Of a stretch of DNA of 64,000 bases, positions 45,706 through 55,742 are shown piece after piece; positions within the stretch are counted from its first letter, which is position 1, and every line of letters begins with the position of its first letter. Source of the DNA: JABAAE01 sp905480545. Its GTDB lineage: Bacteria; Planctomycetota; Planctomycetia; Pirellulales; Pirellulaceae. The stretch covers positions 682,001 to 746,000 of the forward strand of contig CALSOR010000006.1 in NCBI GenBank assembly GCA_943788025.1, given 5' to 3'. The translations under genes and the position numbers were made by a program. A model generated the notes under the pieces. That model was not told the origin of the DNA and searched no databases. It saw only the letters and a program-made list of their open reading frames with translations.

Positions 45706-47991
45706 ATGCAAGTGAACAAAACCGAAGTGCAAATTCCGATTAGCGGAATGACATGTGCAAATTGTGTCGGCCATGTGGAAACTGCAATCCAGAAACTGCC
45801 CGGAGTAGAGGCGGTCACGGTCAGTCTTCCAAGCGCAAAGGCTTTTGTTTCATTCGATGCAGATCTGTTGGATCAGGATTTAATCGCCGCCGCCATTACC
45901 TCAAGTGGTTTTTCCGTTCCGGTTTCGTTTGATTCAGACGCGGCGGACCAGAAAGCAACTCAGCCCCACGCCGAAGCGGATACAAAACGTCGCAAACTAC
46001 TGATTGGCGCTGCGTTGACGCTACCATTATTCGTGCTCAGCATGGGCCGGGACTTTGGTATCTGGGGACACTGGTCGCATGAGACGTGGGTGAACTGGTT
46101 GATGTTTGCTCTGGCAACGCCCGTTCAGTTTTATGTTGGCTACAGCTATTACATCGGTGCATGGAGGAGCTTAAAAGCGCGCTACGCTAACATGGATGTG
46201 TTGGTTGCATTAGGTTCGACGGTGGCATACCTCTATAGCGTTGCAGTTGTGATGGGCCCTTGGTTGGGAATCGAAAATTGGGGCGATCATGTTTACTTTG
46301 AAACCTCAGCAACGATTGTCACGCTAATTCTGACCGGTAGATGGATCGAAGCCAAAGCACAGCAGCGAACTTCGACGGCACTCCGAAAACTGATGGAACT
46401 CAAGCCGGAAATGGCCAACGTTCTTCGAAACGGCACGGAAATCACACTGCCGATTGAAAAGGTTGCGGTCGGTGATCGCGTCGTTATTCGACCGGGTGAA
46501 CGGATTCCGGTCGACGGCAACGTTCTTAGTGGAGAATCTTCTGTTGATGAAAGCATGATCACCGGCGAGAGCTTGCCCATCGACAAAATCCCGGGCGATG
46601 CCGTGACCGGTGCGACGATCAACCAGCAGGGTCTACTGGATGTTGAAGTGACTTTGCTGGGCAGTGAATCGGCGCTGTCAAAAATCATTCGCTCCGTTGA
46701 AACGGCTCAGGCCAGTAAGGCACCTGTGCAACAGCTTGCCGATCAGATCTCCAACATCTTTGTTCCGATTGTGATTACGATTGCGGTGTCAACTTTTGCA
46801 ATATGGTGGATCTCCGGAGCTGGCTTCACACCCGCGTTAATAAGAATGGTCGCCGTCTTAATCATCTCCTGCCCATGCGCGATGGGACTGGCAACACCCT
46901 TGGCGGTCATGGTTGGAATGGGGCGTGGAGCACAACACGGAATCCTGTTTAAGTCCAGCTCCGCTTTACAAAGAATGGGCGATGTAACGCTCGTTTTGCT
47001 CGACAAAACCGGCACTGTAACCAAAGGTAAACTTGCTGTTACAGATATTGTGTCAGCTGATCCAAATGCGAATTCGGTTGCTACCAGCGAGTTGTTGCGA
47101 CTTGCGGCATCCGCGGAGCAGGGAAGTGAGCACCCCGTGGCTCAAGCCATCATCAAGTCGGCGCAGAGCAAACATTTAATGCTTTCGAAACCGGATGAAT
47201 TCAATGCGATTTCCGGTATGGGCGTTAGCGCGACAGTCGATGACTACGAAGTCATCCTGGGGAACCTAAGGTTGATGGAACGCCAGAACGTCGACGTGCG
47301 AGTGTTGCGTGAAAAAGCTGACTCCCTTCAACTGAAAGCCAGAACGGTCATGTGGCTGGCGTCACGCGATTTGCACAAAGAACAGGCGCGGTGGCTAGTG
47401 CGTGGGTTTATCGCAGTCGCAGACACCATCAAGCCCACTTCGGCTGACGCAGTATTCGCGATGAAAGAAACCGGATTGAAAGTCAGTATGCTTACCGGTG
47501 ACAATCATTCCACCGCTACAGCGATCGGTAAGCAAGCTGGAATCTCACAAGTGTTTGCCGAAGTCCTGCCTGATCAAAAAGCCAACATGGTTCGGAAACT
47601 ACAGTCCGCCGGTGAGGTCGTCGCGATGGTGGGCGATGGCATCAATGACGCACCAGCACTTGCAGCGGCAGATGTTGGTATCGCGATCGGAACGGGTACG
47701 GACATTGCAATGGAGGCTGCCGGTGTAACGTTAATGCGCGGCGATTTAAAAAGCGTGCCAGATGCGATCCAACTTTCCCGTGCGACTCTGCGGAATATCA
47801 AACAGAATCTGTTCTGGGCGTTTGGCTATAACGTGATATTGATTCCGGTCGCAGCTGGCGTTTTGGCTTTCGCCCCGTGGGCTCCGCTCTGGCTGCGTGA
47901 ACTCCACCCGATCGCAGCGGCTTTTGCCATGGTCGCCTCCGATCTCATCATTGTCGTCAATGCACTTCGCTTGAAACGATTCCAGTTTTAA
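45706..47991 (+). CDS. copA: Copper-type P1B ATPase
   Basis: 761 residues from the ATG at 45706; the frame is open 61 codons further but that part has no family similarity. One heavy-metal-binding domain has G-M-T-C-A-N-C at 14-20. The actuator motif T-G-E-S-L-P, the membrane metal motif S-C-P-C-A-M-G, the phosphorylation site D-K-T-G-T, S-E-H-P, T-G-D-N and G-D-G-I-N-D-A-P are present. CPC and the C-terminal N-x(4)-P arrangement (Y-N-V-I-L-I-P) suggest Cu(I) export across the inner membrane. It converges with arsR and may belong to a metal-resistance island. No copper chaperone or regulator gene is adjacent. Confidence 0.9.
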   Translation: MQVNKTEVQIPISGMTCANCVGHVETAIQKLPGVEAVTVSLPSAKAFVSFDADLLDQDLIAAAITSSGFSVPVSFDSDAADQKATQPHAEADTKRRKLLIGAALTLPLFVLSMGRDFGIWGHWSHETWVNWLMFALATPVQFYVGYSYYIGAWRSLKARYANMDVLVALGSTVAYLYSVAVVMGPWLGIENWGDHVYFETSATIVTLILTGRWIEAKAQQRTSTALRKLMELKPEMANVLRNGTEITLPIEKVAVGDRVVIRPGERIPVDGNVLSGESSVDESMITGESLPIDKIPGDAVTGATINQQGLLDVEVTLLGSESALSKIIRSVETAQASKAPVQQLADQISNIFVPIVITIAVSTFAIWWISGAGFTPALIRMVAVLIISCPCAMGLATPLAVMVGMGRGAQHGILFKSSSALQRMGDVTLVLLDKTGTVTKGKLAVTDIVSADPNANSVATSELLRLAASAEQGSEHPVAQAIIKSAQSKHLMLSKPDEFNAISGMGVSATVDDYEVILGNLRLMERQNVDVRVLREKADSLQLKARTVMWLASRDLHKEQARWLVRGFIAVADTIKPTSADAVFAMKETGLKVSMLTGDNHSTATAIGKQAGISQVFAEVLPDQKANMVRKLQSAGEVVAMVGDGINDAPALAAADVGIAIGTGTDIAMEAAGVTLMRGDLKSVPDAIQLSRATLRNIKQNLFWAFGYNVILIPVAAGVLAFAPWAPLWLRELHPIAAAFAMVASDLIIVVNALRLKRFQF

Positions 47992-48061
47992 CTGCTGTGT
48001 AAAACAACATGCGATGTGCAAGTGCGTTAATTCGCCATGGTCATGATTATCCAACGCCCGA

Positions 48062-48400
48062 TCACTCCAAACCGGCAACTAGCTCTTTGAATTCCGTAAG
48101 CTTTTCGCGGTTAATACAGTAACAGACGCGAGGACCATCGACTTCGCCTTGAATCAATCCCGATTCCTTCAAAATTTTCAAATGTTGAGACACGGTGGAT
48201 TGTGCCAACGTGATTTCCTCGACGATCTCGCCGCAAACACATGATGTCCTACCGATTAACAGCCGTACAATGCGAACACGCGCCGGATGAGCGACCGCCC
48301 ACGCCAATTTAGAAAGCCCCACAGCGGACTGGTCGTCCGGTAATCGAACCGCTGAACTGTCGCAAATCTGTGTTGATTGGGGCGTTTGTTTTTTTGCCAC
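48062..48400 (-). CDS. arsR: ArsR/SmtB-family repressor
   Basis: 112 residues from a GTG at 48400, preceded by a GGGAG motif. A winged helix of the ArsR type has S-C-V-C-G-E-I-V near 53-60, where two cysteines (C54, C56) are placed as in arsenite sensors, and L-A-Q-S-T-V-S-Q-H-L-K as recognition helix. It should release operator DNA when it binds As(III) or a similar metal. It is divergent from arsD with 250 bases between the starts. The 3' end points toward copA. Confidence 0.88.
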   Translation of the reverse strand: MAKKQTPQSTQICDSSAVRLPDDQSAVGLSKLAWAVAHPARVRIVRLLIGRTSCVCGEIVEEITLAQSTVSQHLKILKESGLIQGEVDGPRVCYCINREKLTEFKELVAGLE

Positions 48401-48499
48401 CTACCACTCCCGAATGTCGCTTTAATGTAACCTTTTCGTCGATTCAGAGCATTGGCTTCGAGCAGCTAATGCGTGGCCGAACTGACCGGCACCCTCATT

Positions 48500-48519
48500 C
48501 TATCGCAAATCGACGATAG
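48500..48519. promoter_or_regulatory. Candidate operator between arsR and arsD
   Basis: A six-base inverted repeat CTATCG/CGATAG with an eight-base spacer lies in the middle of the divergent arsR-arsD gap. A TACAAT at 48524-48529 could be a -10 element directed toward arsD. The position is plausible for ArsR binding, but the sequence is not a known consensus. Confidence 0.3.
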
Positions 48520-48650
48520 ACGATACAATGCATTTCGCGACTACTTTTCGGCACCACTTGTGCGGCATGCAGAATGCAGGTTGGTCGCTATACATTGTTT
48601 GATCCAATTCATCGTTTAATGGCGATGACGATTAGAGGGGGAGGCCAGAT

Positions 48651-49040
48651 ATGGCATCGATTAAGATTTACGACAAGCCAATGTGCTGTTCAACAGGAGT
48701 CTGTGGGCCACAAGTCGATCCAGTACTACCACGTTTTGCAGCCGATCTGGATTGGCTAATGACCCAAGGACATCAGGTCGAACGCTACAATTTGGCTCAA
48801 CAACCGGCAGCTTTTGTTGAGAATGAATTGGTCAAAAAGATGCTTGCGACCGAGAGCGTCGATTGCTTGCCCCTCATTCTTATAGACGGGCAGGTTGTGA
48901 GTAAGACCGATTATCCAAATCGCGAACAGTTGACAACGCTCGTCAATTCAGTGAACGAGAACTTACCGAACGCAGGCAAGAGCACTTTGCCCGTTGCTGG
49001 GCAATCAGGCGAATGTTGCGGCGGTTCAGATTGTTGCTGA
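48651..49040 (+). CDS. arsD: Arsenic metallochaperone ArsD
   Basis: 129 residues. The three metalloid-binding cysteines are C12, C13 and C18 in M-C-C-S-T-G-V-C-G, at the same positions as in the plasmid R773 protein. Two C-terminal cysteine pairs (122/123 and 128/129) are also present. ArsD carries As(III) from glutathione to ArsA. A purine-rich ribosome binding site of the form GAGG-G-G-G-A-G-G precedes the ATG. ArsA follows after 55 bases. A small repressor-like role is also known for the family. Confidence 0.92.
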   Translation: MASIKIYDKPMCCSTGVCGPQVDPVLPRFAADLDWLMTQGHQVERYNLAQQPAAFVENELVKKMLATESVDCLPLILIDGQVVSKTDYPNREQLTTLVNSVNENLPNAGKSTLPVAGQSGECCGGSDCC

Positions 49041-49095
49041 GCCTGGTTTCGTCGTTCGGCGACACCTGCAAAAGAAATTCTATTGAAAGTCAACG

Positions 49096-50877
49096 ATGAA
49101 GTTTTTGGAGAACCCAACCCGCAATCTTTTCTTCACTGGAAAGGGTGGTGTTGGAAAAACGTCTGTTGCCTGCGCGACGGCTGTTCGACTCGCAGATGCT
49201 GGCAAACAGGTTTTATTGGTTTCAACGGATCCCGCATCCAATCTCAATGAAGTTCTGTGTGTTCAACTTGGTCACCAGCCGACAATCGTACCAAGCGTGC
49301 CAGGCCTGTCCGGGATGAATCTTGACCCTGAACAATCCGCATCGGACTATCGTGAGCGGATGGTTGGGCCGTACCGTGGCGTGTTACCCGAGGCAGCGGT
49401 GGCGAGTATGGAGGAACAATTTTCCGGCTCATGCACTTTGGAAATTGCAGCCTTTGACGAATTTTCCAAACTACTGGGTGATCCCGATGCGACCAAGAAA
49501 TACGATCACGTCATCTTTGACACAGCCCCGACCGGCCACACCCTCCGACTGTTGACGCTGCCTTCGGCTTGGGCAGGCTTCATGGAAACAAACACAACGG
49601 GCACCAGTTGCCTTGGACCATTAGCTGGACTAAAGGCCCAACAAAAGCTTTATCAAAGCACCGTCAAGGCGTTAAGCGATCCAAAAACAACAACTCTCGT
49701 TCTCGTCGCTCGCCCTGAAGATGGAGCATTCAAGGAAGCGGATCGAACAAGTGGTGAACTGGCCGAGCTGGGGGTCAGCAATCAGCACTTGGTTATCAAC
49801 GGAGTTTTTCAAACGTCCGTCTCGGATGACCAATTGGCCAACGCCATGCAGCGACGATCCGAGGATGCTGTCGGCGGGATGGCGTCATCTCTGGTTGAAT
49901 TGCCGCGAACAATTATTCCACTTTCCCCGATGGGTGTACTTGGGATTGAGTCGCTGCGAAAACTAGGCAGCATTCCAACGGCAGAAGATGTCGACGCGAT
50001 CCTGAGCCAGTTAAATGAAGATGGTCGAGAGCCATTATCCGGGAGCTCTTTTGGCACGTTGATTGACCAGCTTGCAGAAGTTGACCACGGAGTCATTCTC
50101 GCGATGGGCAAGGGAGGAGTTGGCAAGACAACAGTAGCTGCCGCCGTGGCAACGGCCTTGGCTGAACGAGGACACAAAGTTCATCTTTCAACCACAGACC
50201 CGGCGGCACATGTCGCCGCGACAATGGCTGGAGATCATCTGACCAACATGACGGTTGATCGGATCGACCCGGTTGCAGAGACGGCCAGCTACTCTCAGGA
50301 AGTGCTCGACACCGCGGGCGAGGGACTCGACGAACAAGGTAAAGCATTACTGAAAGAAGATCTTCGTTCTCCCTGCACCGAAGAGATCGCAGTATTTCGG
50401 GCATTTGCCAAAGCAGTTGCTGAGGGAGAAGATCGTTTTGTCGTTCTTGATACAGCTCCGACAGGTCACACGGTCCTTCTTCTGGATTCCGCACTCGCCT
50501 ATCATCGTGAGGTAACCAGACAAGCAAACCAAATGCCTGAATCGGTTGAAAAGTTGTTGCCACGATTACGAGATCCGAATTACACGCGAGTCCTGATCGT
50601 CACGTTGCCAGAAGCCACGCCCGTCCACGAGGCGGCTCAACTGCAAAGCGATTTGAGTCGTGCTGAAATGACTCCGTACGCTTGGATCATCAATAGAAGC
50701 TTGACGCCACTGGAGGTTCACGACCCTGGATTGCAACTCCGCCAGAAGCGCGAGAGGCAATATATCCGTGAAGTCATTGAGCAGCACGCGTCACGCACTT
50801 TCATCATTCCGTGGCAAGCCGAGCCGCCCACAGGTCGTGAAGGGCTTAATCGCCTGGTGGCCAATGCGGCGGTCTAG
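49096..50877 (+). CDS. arsA: Arsenical pump ATPase ArsA
   Basis: 593 residues in two homologous halves. P-loops are at about 15-22 (G-K-G-G-V-G-K-T) and 338-345 (same motif). The metalloid cysteines C113 and C172 are in the same positions as in E. coli R773 ArsA, and C427 corresponds to its C422. D-T-A-P-T-G-H-T switch motifs appear in both halves. ArsA hydrolyses ATP to push As(III) through ArsB. No arsB or acr3 follows: the next gene is a lipoprotein on the other strand. Either the pump is elsewhere or ArsA serves another membrane partner. Confidence 0.93.
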   Translation: MKFLENPTRNLFFTGKGGVGKTSVACATAVRLADAGKQVLLVSTDPASNLNEVLCVQLGHQPTIVPSVPGLSGMNLDPEQSASDYRERMVGPYRGVLPEAAVASMEEQFSGSCTLEIAAFDEFSKLLGDPDATKKYDHVIFDTAPTGHTLRLLTLPSAWAGFMETNTTGTSCLGPLAGLKAQQKLYQSTVKALSDPKTTTLVLVARPEDGAFKEADRTSGELAELGVSNQHLVINGVFQTSVSDDQLANAMQRRSEDAVGGMASSLVELPRTIIPLSPMGVLGIESLRKLGSIPTAEDVDAILSQLNEDGREPLSGSSFGTLIDQLAEVDHGVILAMGKGGVGKTTVAAAVATALAERGHKVHLSTTDPAAHVAATMAGDHLTNMTVDRIDPVAETASYSQEVLDTAGEGLDEQGKALLKEDLRSPCTEEIAVFRAFAKAVAEGEDRFVVLDTAPTGHTVLLLDSALAYHREVTRQANQMPESVEKLLPRLRDPNYTRVLIVTLPEATPVHEAAQLQSDLSRAEMTPYAWIINRSLTPLEVHDPGLQLRQKRERQYIREVIEQHASRTFIIPWQAEPPTGREGLNRLVANAAV

Positions 50878-51134
50878 CAAAAAACGCATTGGGATGTACC
50901 GCCAGGACGGCGTATCAATCGACAAAAGTGGCGTCACAACCATTCCAGTCCATTTGGGCGTTCAGGATTCGGAAAGACGCCGGAAATAGATGGCAAGCAA
51001 TCGATCTTGCCTCCGGTGTCAAACGATTGCAGATTGTCAATGAACGAATGCTTGTCAAATTCAGAATCTTGAATCTTGAATCTTTCGACTTCAGAATCAA
51101 AAGACATTGCTCGAAGATCAGTTGCACTCAGAAA

Positions 51135-51635
51135 CTACGGCGTCTTTTGAAGCGTAGCGATCCACTTTTTAATATTGAGATCTTCGGTTATCACTTGAAT
51201 AAGGCGCTTCGACGAATTGGTGCTTTGGGGAACCGAAAACTTATACTGTTTGACATCGACTTTTCCACCATCTTCATCAACAACGAAAAAGGTTCCTTTC
51301 GCCGCTTCAAAAGACTGACCCGCGATTTTTATTTCCGCCGACTTTCCATCCGCCGTTTCAATCTCCCAATCGTAACCGATTGTCCCCTCGGATTTGGCAG
51401 TTCCTGTTTGTTTGAATACCGGATTCGACGACGATCCTTTGCCATGCGAAATATGTGACGTCTGGGAATCAACCAGAACGACCTGAAGTCCTTCGTCCCA
51501 TTTCAAAAGGCTTACATGAACATTCGTCTCAAGAATGATTCCCGATACAATGCTCGCGCCGGGAGGTGTTTTCTGAGTACTGCATGCTGAAAAGAGCAAA
51601 AGAAAAGCAAACAGACTGCACAATCGGAACATCAT
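51135..51635 (-). CDS. Predicted lipoprotein, unknown function
   Basis: 166 residues. The N-terminus has a hydrophobic signal ending in L-L-F-S-A-C-S, a lipobox with Cys at about residue 18, so a lipid-anchored exported protein is likely. The rest is polar and strand-like, with no family recognised. A second ATG lies one codon in. It converges with arsA. Confidence 0.65.
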   Translation of the reverse strand: MMFRLCSLFAFLLLFSACSTQKTPPGASIVSGIILETNVHVSLLKWDEGLQVVLVDSQTSHISHGKGSSSNPVFKQTGTAKSEGTIGYDWEIETADGKSAEIKIAGQSFEAAKGTFFVVDEDGGKVDVKQYKFSVPQSTNSSKRLIQVITEDLNIKKWIATLQKTP

Positions 51636-51755
51636 TTTGGCTGTAACCGTAAGTCCTTGAAACGAAGCTTCTATTGTTCGCCAAAATGGGCCGTTTATTG
51701 TCGGTAATCTAGAAGTTTGGAAAAACCAAATACAATTTTTACATTTCTATCGGCT

Positions 51756-52751
51756 CTAAACATCTTTTTCCGTAAGCCAACCTTTTTCCACCTGGTCAAC
51801 AAACACTGACAATGACTCCCGCAACGCCTTCGATAGCGATGTATGAGGAGTCTCTGGAAAAGCCTGCAGAAATGCTGCATATTCCAAATCACAGATGAAA
51901 GGGACCTCGTCGTTCCCGACTGTGATTTGAAATTGACCCGTGAGGCCAAGTTCTTCAGCGGCCTCCTTCAATTCAGTCACAATCTGGTTTGTATCCAGTG
52001 TATGACTGGGCAGAGTAAATGCTTGATACCCTTCAAAAGGATGGAATAGGGAATGACCAATCGCACCTCCCACGTCAGGGGCATACAGATAATCTTGCCG
52101 GGAACGAAAAGGGATTTCGTAAGGTCGCCCCAAGGCCAAGCACTTCATCGCCGTGGTCGGACTGGCGGTTAAACCAGCGTCTCGTCCAGGACCGTAAAGC
52201 ACTCCAGGTCGAATCGAAATCGTGGGTGTACCGGTGTCCTGCCAAAAGAATTTGGACACGCTTTCGGCCGCCAGCTTCCACGCACCATAAACGTTCACTG
52301 GATTAGGCTCAGCCAACATCGGCACGATCGTGCTTGGGTAAAATTCCCGAGGCCCATAAACGGCAATAGAACTAGCAAAAACGTATCGCTCAAAAGCGCG
52401 ACCACTGGCTTTCATTGCCTCCACCAGATTCTGAGTCCCCGCAAGATTGGTTTGCAATCCCACGTCTCGGTGTGCGTTGCAATCAGGAGTTTGCATGGCG
52501 GCCAAGTGCACAACGTGAGTAACCTCATGATCCTCCAGCAACTGCTGGATCCTGGATTGATTCGTTACATCCAACGGGACCGATTTCAATTTCGTGCAGT
52601 CGACGTCATGAAAGACACGCTTCGTTCTTTCATCGTTGACTTGACGACTGGCTATTACGATGGTGGCGTCGGTGTTACGAATCAACCACTTGGCAGTTTC
52701 GGAGCCAATGCAGCCGTAGCCGCCGGTAATGAGCACGGTTCGGTGAGTCAT
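51756..52751 (-). CDS. NAD-dependent epimerase/dehydratase
   Basis: 331 residues from the ATG at 52751; the frame is open upstream to 52838 without family similarity. The Rossmann motif G-G-Y-G-C-I-G lies at 10-16. The catalytic Y-x-x-x-K appears as Y-G-A-W-K near residue 147, and S-S-I-A-V-Y-G precedes it. It belongs to the extended short-chain dehydrogenase group that acts on nucleotide sugars. The exact substrate cannot be told. Monocistronic by position. Confidence 0.85.
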   Translation of the reverse strand: MTHRTVLITGGYGCIGSETAKWLIRNTDATIVIASRQVNDERTKRVFHDVDCTKLKSVPLDVTNQSRIQQLLEDHEVTHVVHLAAMQTPDCNAHRDVGLQTNLAGTQNLVEAMKASGRAFERYVFASSIAVYGPREFYPSTIVPMLAEPNPVNVYGAWKLAAESVSKFFWQDTGTPTISIRPGVLYGPGRDAGLTASPTTAMKCLALGRPYEIPFRSRQDYLYAPDVGGAIGHSLFHPFEGYQAFTLPSHTLDTNQIVTELKEAAEELGLTGQFQITVGNDEVPFICDLEYAAFLQAFPETPHTSLSKALRESLSVFVDQVEKGWLTEKDV

Positions 52752-53038
52752 GGGAAAGATGCTTTCTCTGATTAATTTCCGTATCAAACTGTTGCAACCT
52801 ACCCGAATGTCCTCGACATGTTCAACTCGTAACCGCATTCACCAATCAAAAAAGCCTATCTGCTCCGAGGTCAATAGATGCTTAAGTCATGATTTGCAGT
52901 TCAATTCGAATTGAAAAGCAGCTGCACAATAATCGACGTAATCATTGCCAATTCAAACAAACTTAATTAAAGGGAAACGAAAGGCAGTTTCACGCGTTAC
53001 CCCACTTAGATATTGACACTTCAAAACAGGAATTTCGA

Positions 53039-53662
53039 ATGCAAAGAATAGACATAAATCGGTTTATTGTTTTTGGACTGGCGTTTGGTTGCCTCACAAA
53101 CAGCACTTTATTCGCACAGGAAATCGACTCGAATTCCGCGAAGAAACCCGCCGCGTCAAATAAGTCGCTGAAGATGACTGCAGTGACTCCAATGTCACCA
53201 TTAACCGTTCGCTCAGTGAATTCGGAGAAATTCCTGATTTCCGTCTTGATAAAAAACGTCTCGACGAAGCCGGTTGTAATTTATCCACATATGACTATCG
53301 AATTGTTCGACTCGGATGATCAAGCTGTAAAGAAAACTCTTGCCATTGGTCGCAACGGTTTCCGAATAAGCAATTCTGCTTTGGAAGGAATCCATTTTGT
53401 GACACTTGCAAATGGCGAATCGCATGAAATCAAAGTGAACTTGAAGCGTTACCGTTACGACCCGGTTTTCATTTCCGGCTGGAAAATTCGCCGACCTGGT
53501 AAATACAGTATCAAGCTTCAATACAAGTTCGACCGGAAACAGGTAAAGAAGGATTTTGGCAGAGGATGTGTGTCGATTGATGATCCTAATCAACCGTGGA
53601 ACAAAGCCATTGAGATGGATCAAACGCAATTTGTAAAGCTGAATGTAAAGAGCGCCTTCTAG
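53039..53662 (+). CDS. Exported protein of unknown function
   Basis: 207 residues. A signal peptide is visible (hydrophobic core V-F-G-L-A-F-G-C, likely cleavage after L-F-A-Q). The mature part is strand-rich with L-I-K-N-V-S-T-K-P-V-V-I-Y, reminiscent of an immunoglobulin-like fold, but no family was recognised. Confidence 0.6.
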   Translation: MQRIDINRFIVFGLAFGCLTNSTLFAQEIDSNSAKKPAASNKSLKMTAVTPMSPLTVRSVNSEKFLISVLIKNVSTKPVVIYPHMTIELFDSDDQAVKKTLAIGRNGFRISNSALEGIHFVTLANGESHEIKVNLKRYRYDPVFISGWKIRRPGKYSIKLQYKFDRKQVKKDFGRGCVSIDDPNQPWNKAIEMDQTQFVKLNVKSAF

Positions 53663-54176
53663 GGCAACGGATAGATCACTTTGAATTCAATCGTGAATAT
53701 TCTTAGAGCCCATATCGTCAGCTGGAATTCCCCAAGAAAAGTTGACGGTGAATGGGTGTTAATCATTGGGTAAAACGTAACGTCTCAATATCTCAGAATC
53801 CAACCTACAAAGGCAGATTTCTGGGCCCTTCTAACTTCAACAACAAGCGTCGTTCCAACTCAGCAGGACTGACGTAATCAAGTACCGAATGCGACCGCAT
53901 AGGATTGTAGAATCACTATCTAACAACTGTGGGGAACTTCAAGCTACCCTTGCAGGGTAAACCAATCTTGTGTCGTCTTCGGTTGCGAAATTCACCTTTT
54001 CGGATTCACTTATTTGATCCAAAGCGAGAAGGACTGTGGAGGATGAAGGGGGAGAAAGCGGCCACCAATTGTCGTTGCGCGTTTCAACCGCCCACTCAGA
54101 TTACTCGACGCGACTTTTGCACCAGATTACAATGCCCTCTGGAATTTAACAGTGACCTGATATCGAGGGCTTTTGT
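53663..54176. other. Intergenic stretch with an IS3 remnant
   Basis: Apart from the IS3 remnant (described separately) no gene was recognised. A 124-codon frame at 53929-54303 overlaps the next gene and shows no motif. Confidence 0.45.
53805..53912 (-). pseudogene. 3' remnant of an IS3-family transposase (orfB)
   Basis: 36 codons ending in TAG read F-Y-N-P-M-R-S-H-S-V-L-D-Y-V-S-P-A-E-L-E, the C-terminal end of the IS3/IS150 integrase (family pattern F-Y-N-x-x-R-x-H-S-x-L-x-Y-x-S-P-x-E). An in-frame stop lies immediately upstream. The rest of the transposase is gone. Confidence 0.7.
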
Positions 54177-55742
54177 ATGCGTATCGTTTCTACCCTCTTT
54201 TGCATCTTTTTTGTGGCCAGTGCTCTACCCGCCGACGATTCTTGGTGGCAGTTTCGTGGCCCTGCAGGCGACGGTCATTCCAACGCAACAAAGCTACCGC
54301 TGAAATGGAGTGAGAAGACCAATGTTGTCTGGAAAACTCCAATTCATGACCTGGGGTGGTCATCGCCAGTCGTTTGGGGGAAACAGATTTGGCTAACAAC
54401 GGCCACCAAGAATGGCAAATCGTTATTTGCCGTTTGCGTGGACAAAGATACGGGGAAGGTCCTTCACGATCTGAAAATTTTTGACGTCACTGCGCCTATG
54501 AAAATCAGTACAGAGAATTCATACGCCACGCCCACGCCTGTGATTGATGAAAGCCGCGTCTATCTACACTACGGAACCTACGGAACGGCCTGCTTGGAAA
54601 GTAAATCCGGACGAACGATTTGGACGCGGCAAGATTTGAATTGCGACCACGAAGAGAATGCAGGCCCCGCAAGCTCACCAACAATTGTGGGCAACACGGT
54701 CGTGGTTCATGTAGACGGACGCGACGTGCAGTATGTAATCGCTCTCGATAAAGCCACCGGTAAAACGGTTTGGAAAACATCTCGGTCGATTGACTTCGCC
54801 AAAGTACCAATTCACCGTCGCAAGGCGTACTCAATGCCTATGATTGTGCCACGCGGAAAAGGAACGCAGCTGGTCAGCCCGGGTGCGCAAGCACTTTATT
54901 CCTACGACCCAAAATCGGGAAAAGAATTATGGCGAGTACGACATAGTGGTTTCTCAATCGCACCACGCCCTGTTTTCGGACACGGGATGGTGTTCACCAT
55001 TATTGATCGGGACAACCCGGAACTTTGGGCCATCCGAACCGATGGTAAAAACGACGTGACAGATTCCCACGTTCAATGGAAAGAAAGCAGGAGTATGCCG
55101 CCGCGATGTTCGCCCTTGCTGGTAGGCGACCTGTTGTTTCTGGTAAATCGAAGAGGAATCGCTACTTGCCTCGAAGCCAAGACCGGTAAGCTCGTCTGGA
55201 AAGAACGTTTGGATGGTAATTTCTCAGCGTCACCGATTTATGTCAAAGATCGCATCTATTTTTTCAACGAGGAAGCCGCGACGACCGTCATCCGCCCCAC
55301 TCGAAAGTTCGAAATTCTGTCCGTCAATAAACTGACCTCGCAGTCGCTTATGGCAACCCCAGCCATAGACGGAAACGCATTCATCATTAGAACGGCTAGT
55401 TTTCTTTACCAAATCGAAAACGGAGCGGTCAAACCCTCCAATCCGATGGCATCATTGAAGCGATTCATTGGAAAATGGAACATTGGAAAATCGAATCCTA
55501 CAGCCAAGCCCGCGTTCGTTATTACCTTGAATGCCGATTTTTCGGCGACGAAAAGCCATGTGCCAACCGCTACCGGCAAATGGGAATTCGTCAATGGCGA
55601 AGCGAGAGTTGTTTGGAGCGACGGCTGGCGCGATATCATTCGTCCGCTAGGCGACCGATTCCTAAAAGTTGCTTTCAAACCAAAAACAAATTTTGATTCC
55701 ACTCCCAGCAACTCTGAACCAGCTGAAAAAATTGTCGAATAG
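54177..55742 (+). CDS. PQQ-like beta-propeller exported protein with extra C-terminal domain
   Basis: 521 residues. A signal peptide lies at 1-18 (cleavage near A-L-P-A). W-Q-F-R-G-P-A-G-D-G opens the propeller, and repeats such as A-L-D-K-A-T-G-K-T-V-W-K and C-L-E-A-K-T-G-K-L-V-W-K show the tryptophan-docking pattern of PQQ-binding-like repeats. About residues 425-505 form a separate small domain (F-I-G-K-W-N-I, T-G-K-W-E-F) with a lipocalin-like look, which may be a lineage-specific module. No PQQ-dependent active-site residues were assigned, so an assembly or binding role is as likely as an enzyme. Confidence 0.8.
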   Translation: MRIVSTLFCIFFVASALPADDSWWQFRGPAGDGHSNATKLPLKWSEKTNVVWKTPIHDLGWSSPVVWGKQIWLTTATKNGKSLFAVCVDKDTGKVLHDLKIFDVTAPMKISTENSYATPTPVIDESRVYLHYGTYGTACLESKSGRTIWTRQDLNCDHEENAGPASSPTIVGNTVVVHVDGRDVQYVIALDKATGKTVWKTSRSIDFAKVPIHRRKAYSMPMIVPRGKGTQLVSPGAQALYSYDPKSGKELWRVRHSGFSIAPRPVFGHGMVFTIIDRDNPELWAIRTDGKNDVTDSHVQWKESRSMPPRCSPLLVGDLLFLVNRRGIATCLEAKTGKLVWKERLDGNFSASPIYVKDRIYFFNEEAATTVIRPTRKFEILSVNKLTSQSLMATPAIDGNAFIIRTASFLYQIENGAVKPSNPMASLKRFIGKWNIGKSNPTAKPAFVITLNADFSATKSHVPTATGKWEFVNGEARVVWSDGWRDIIRPLGDRFLKVAFKPKTNFDSTPSNSEPAEKIVE

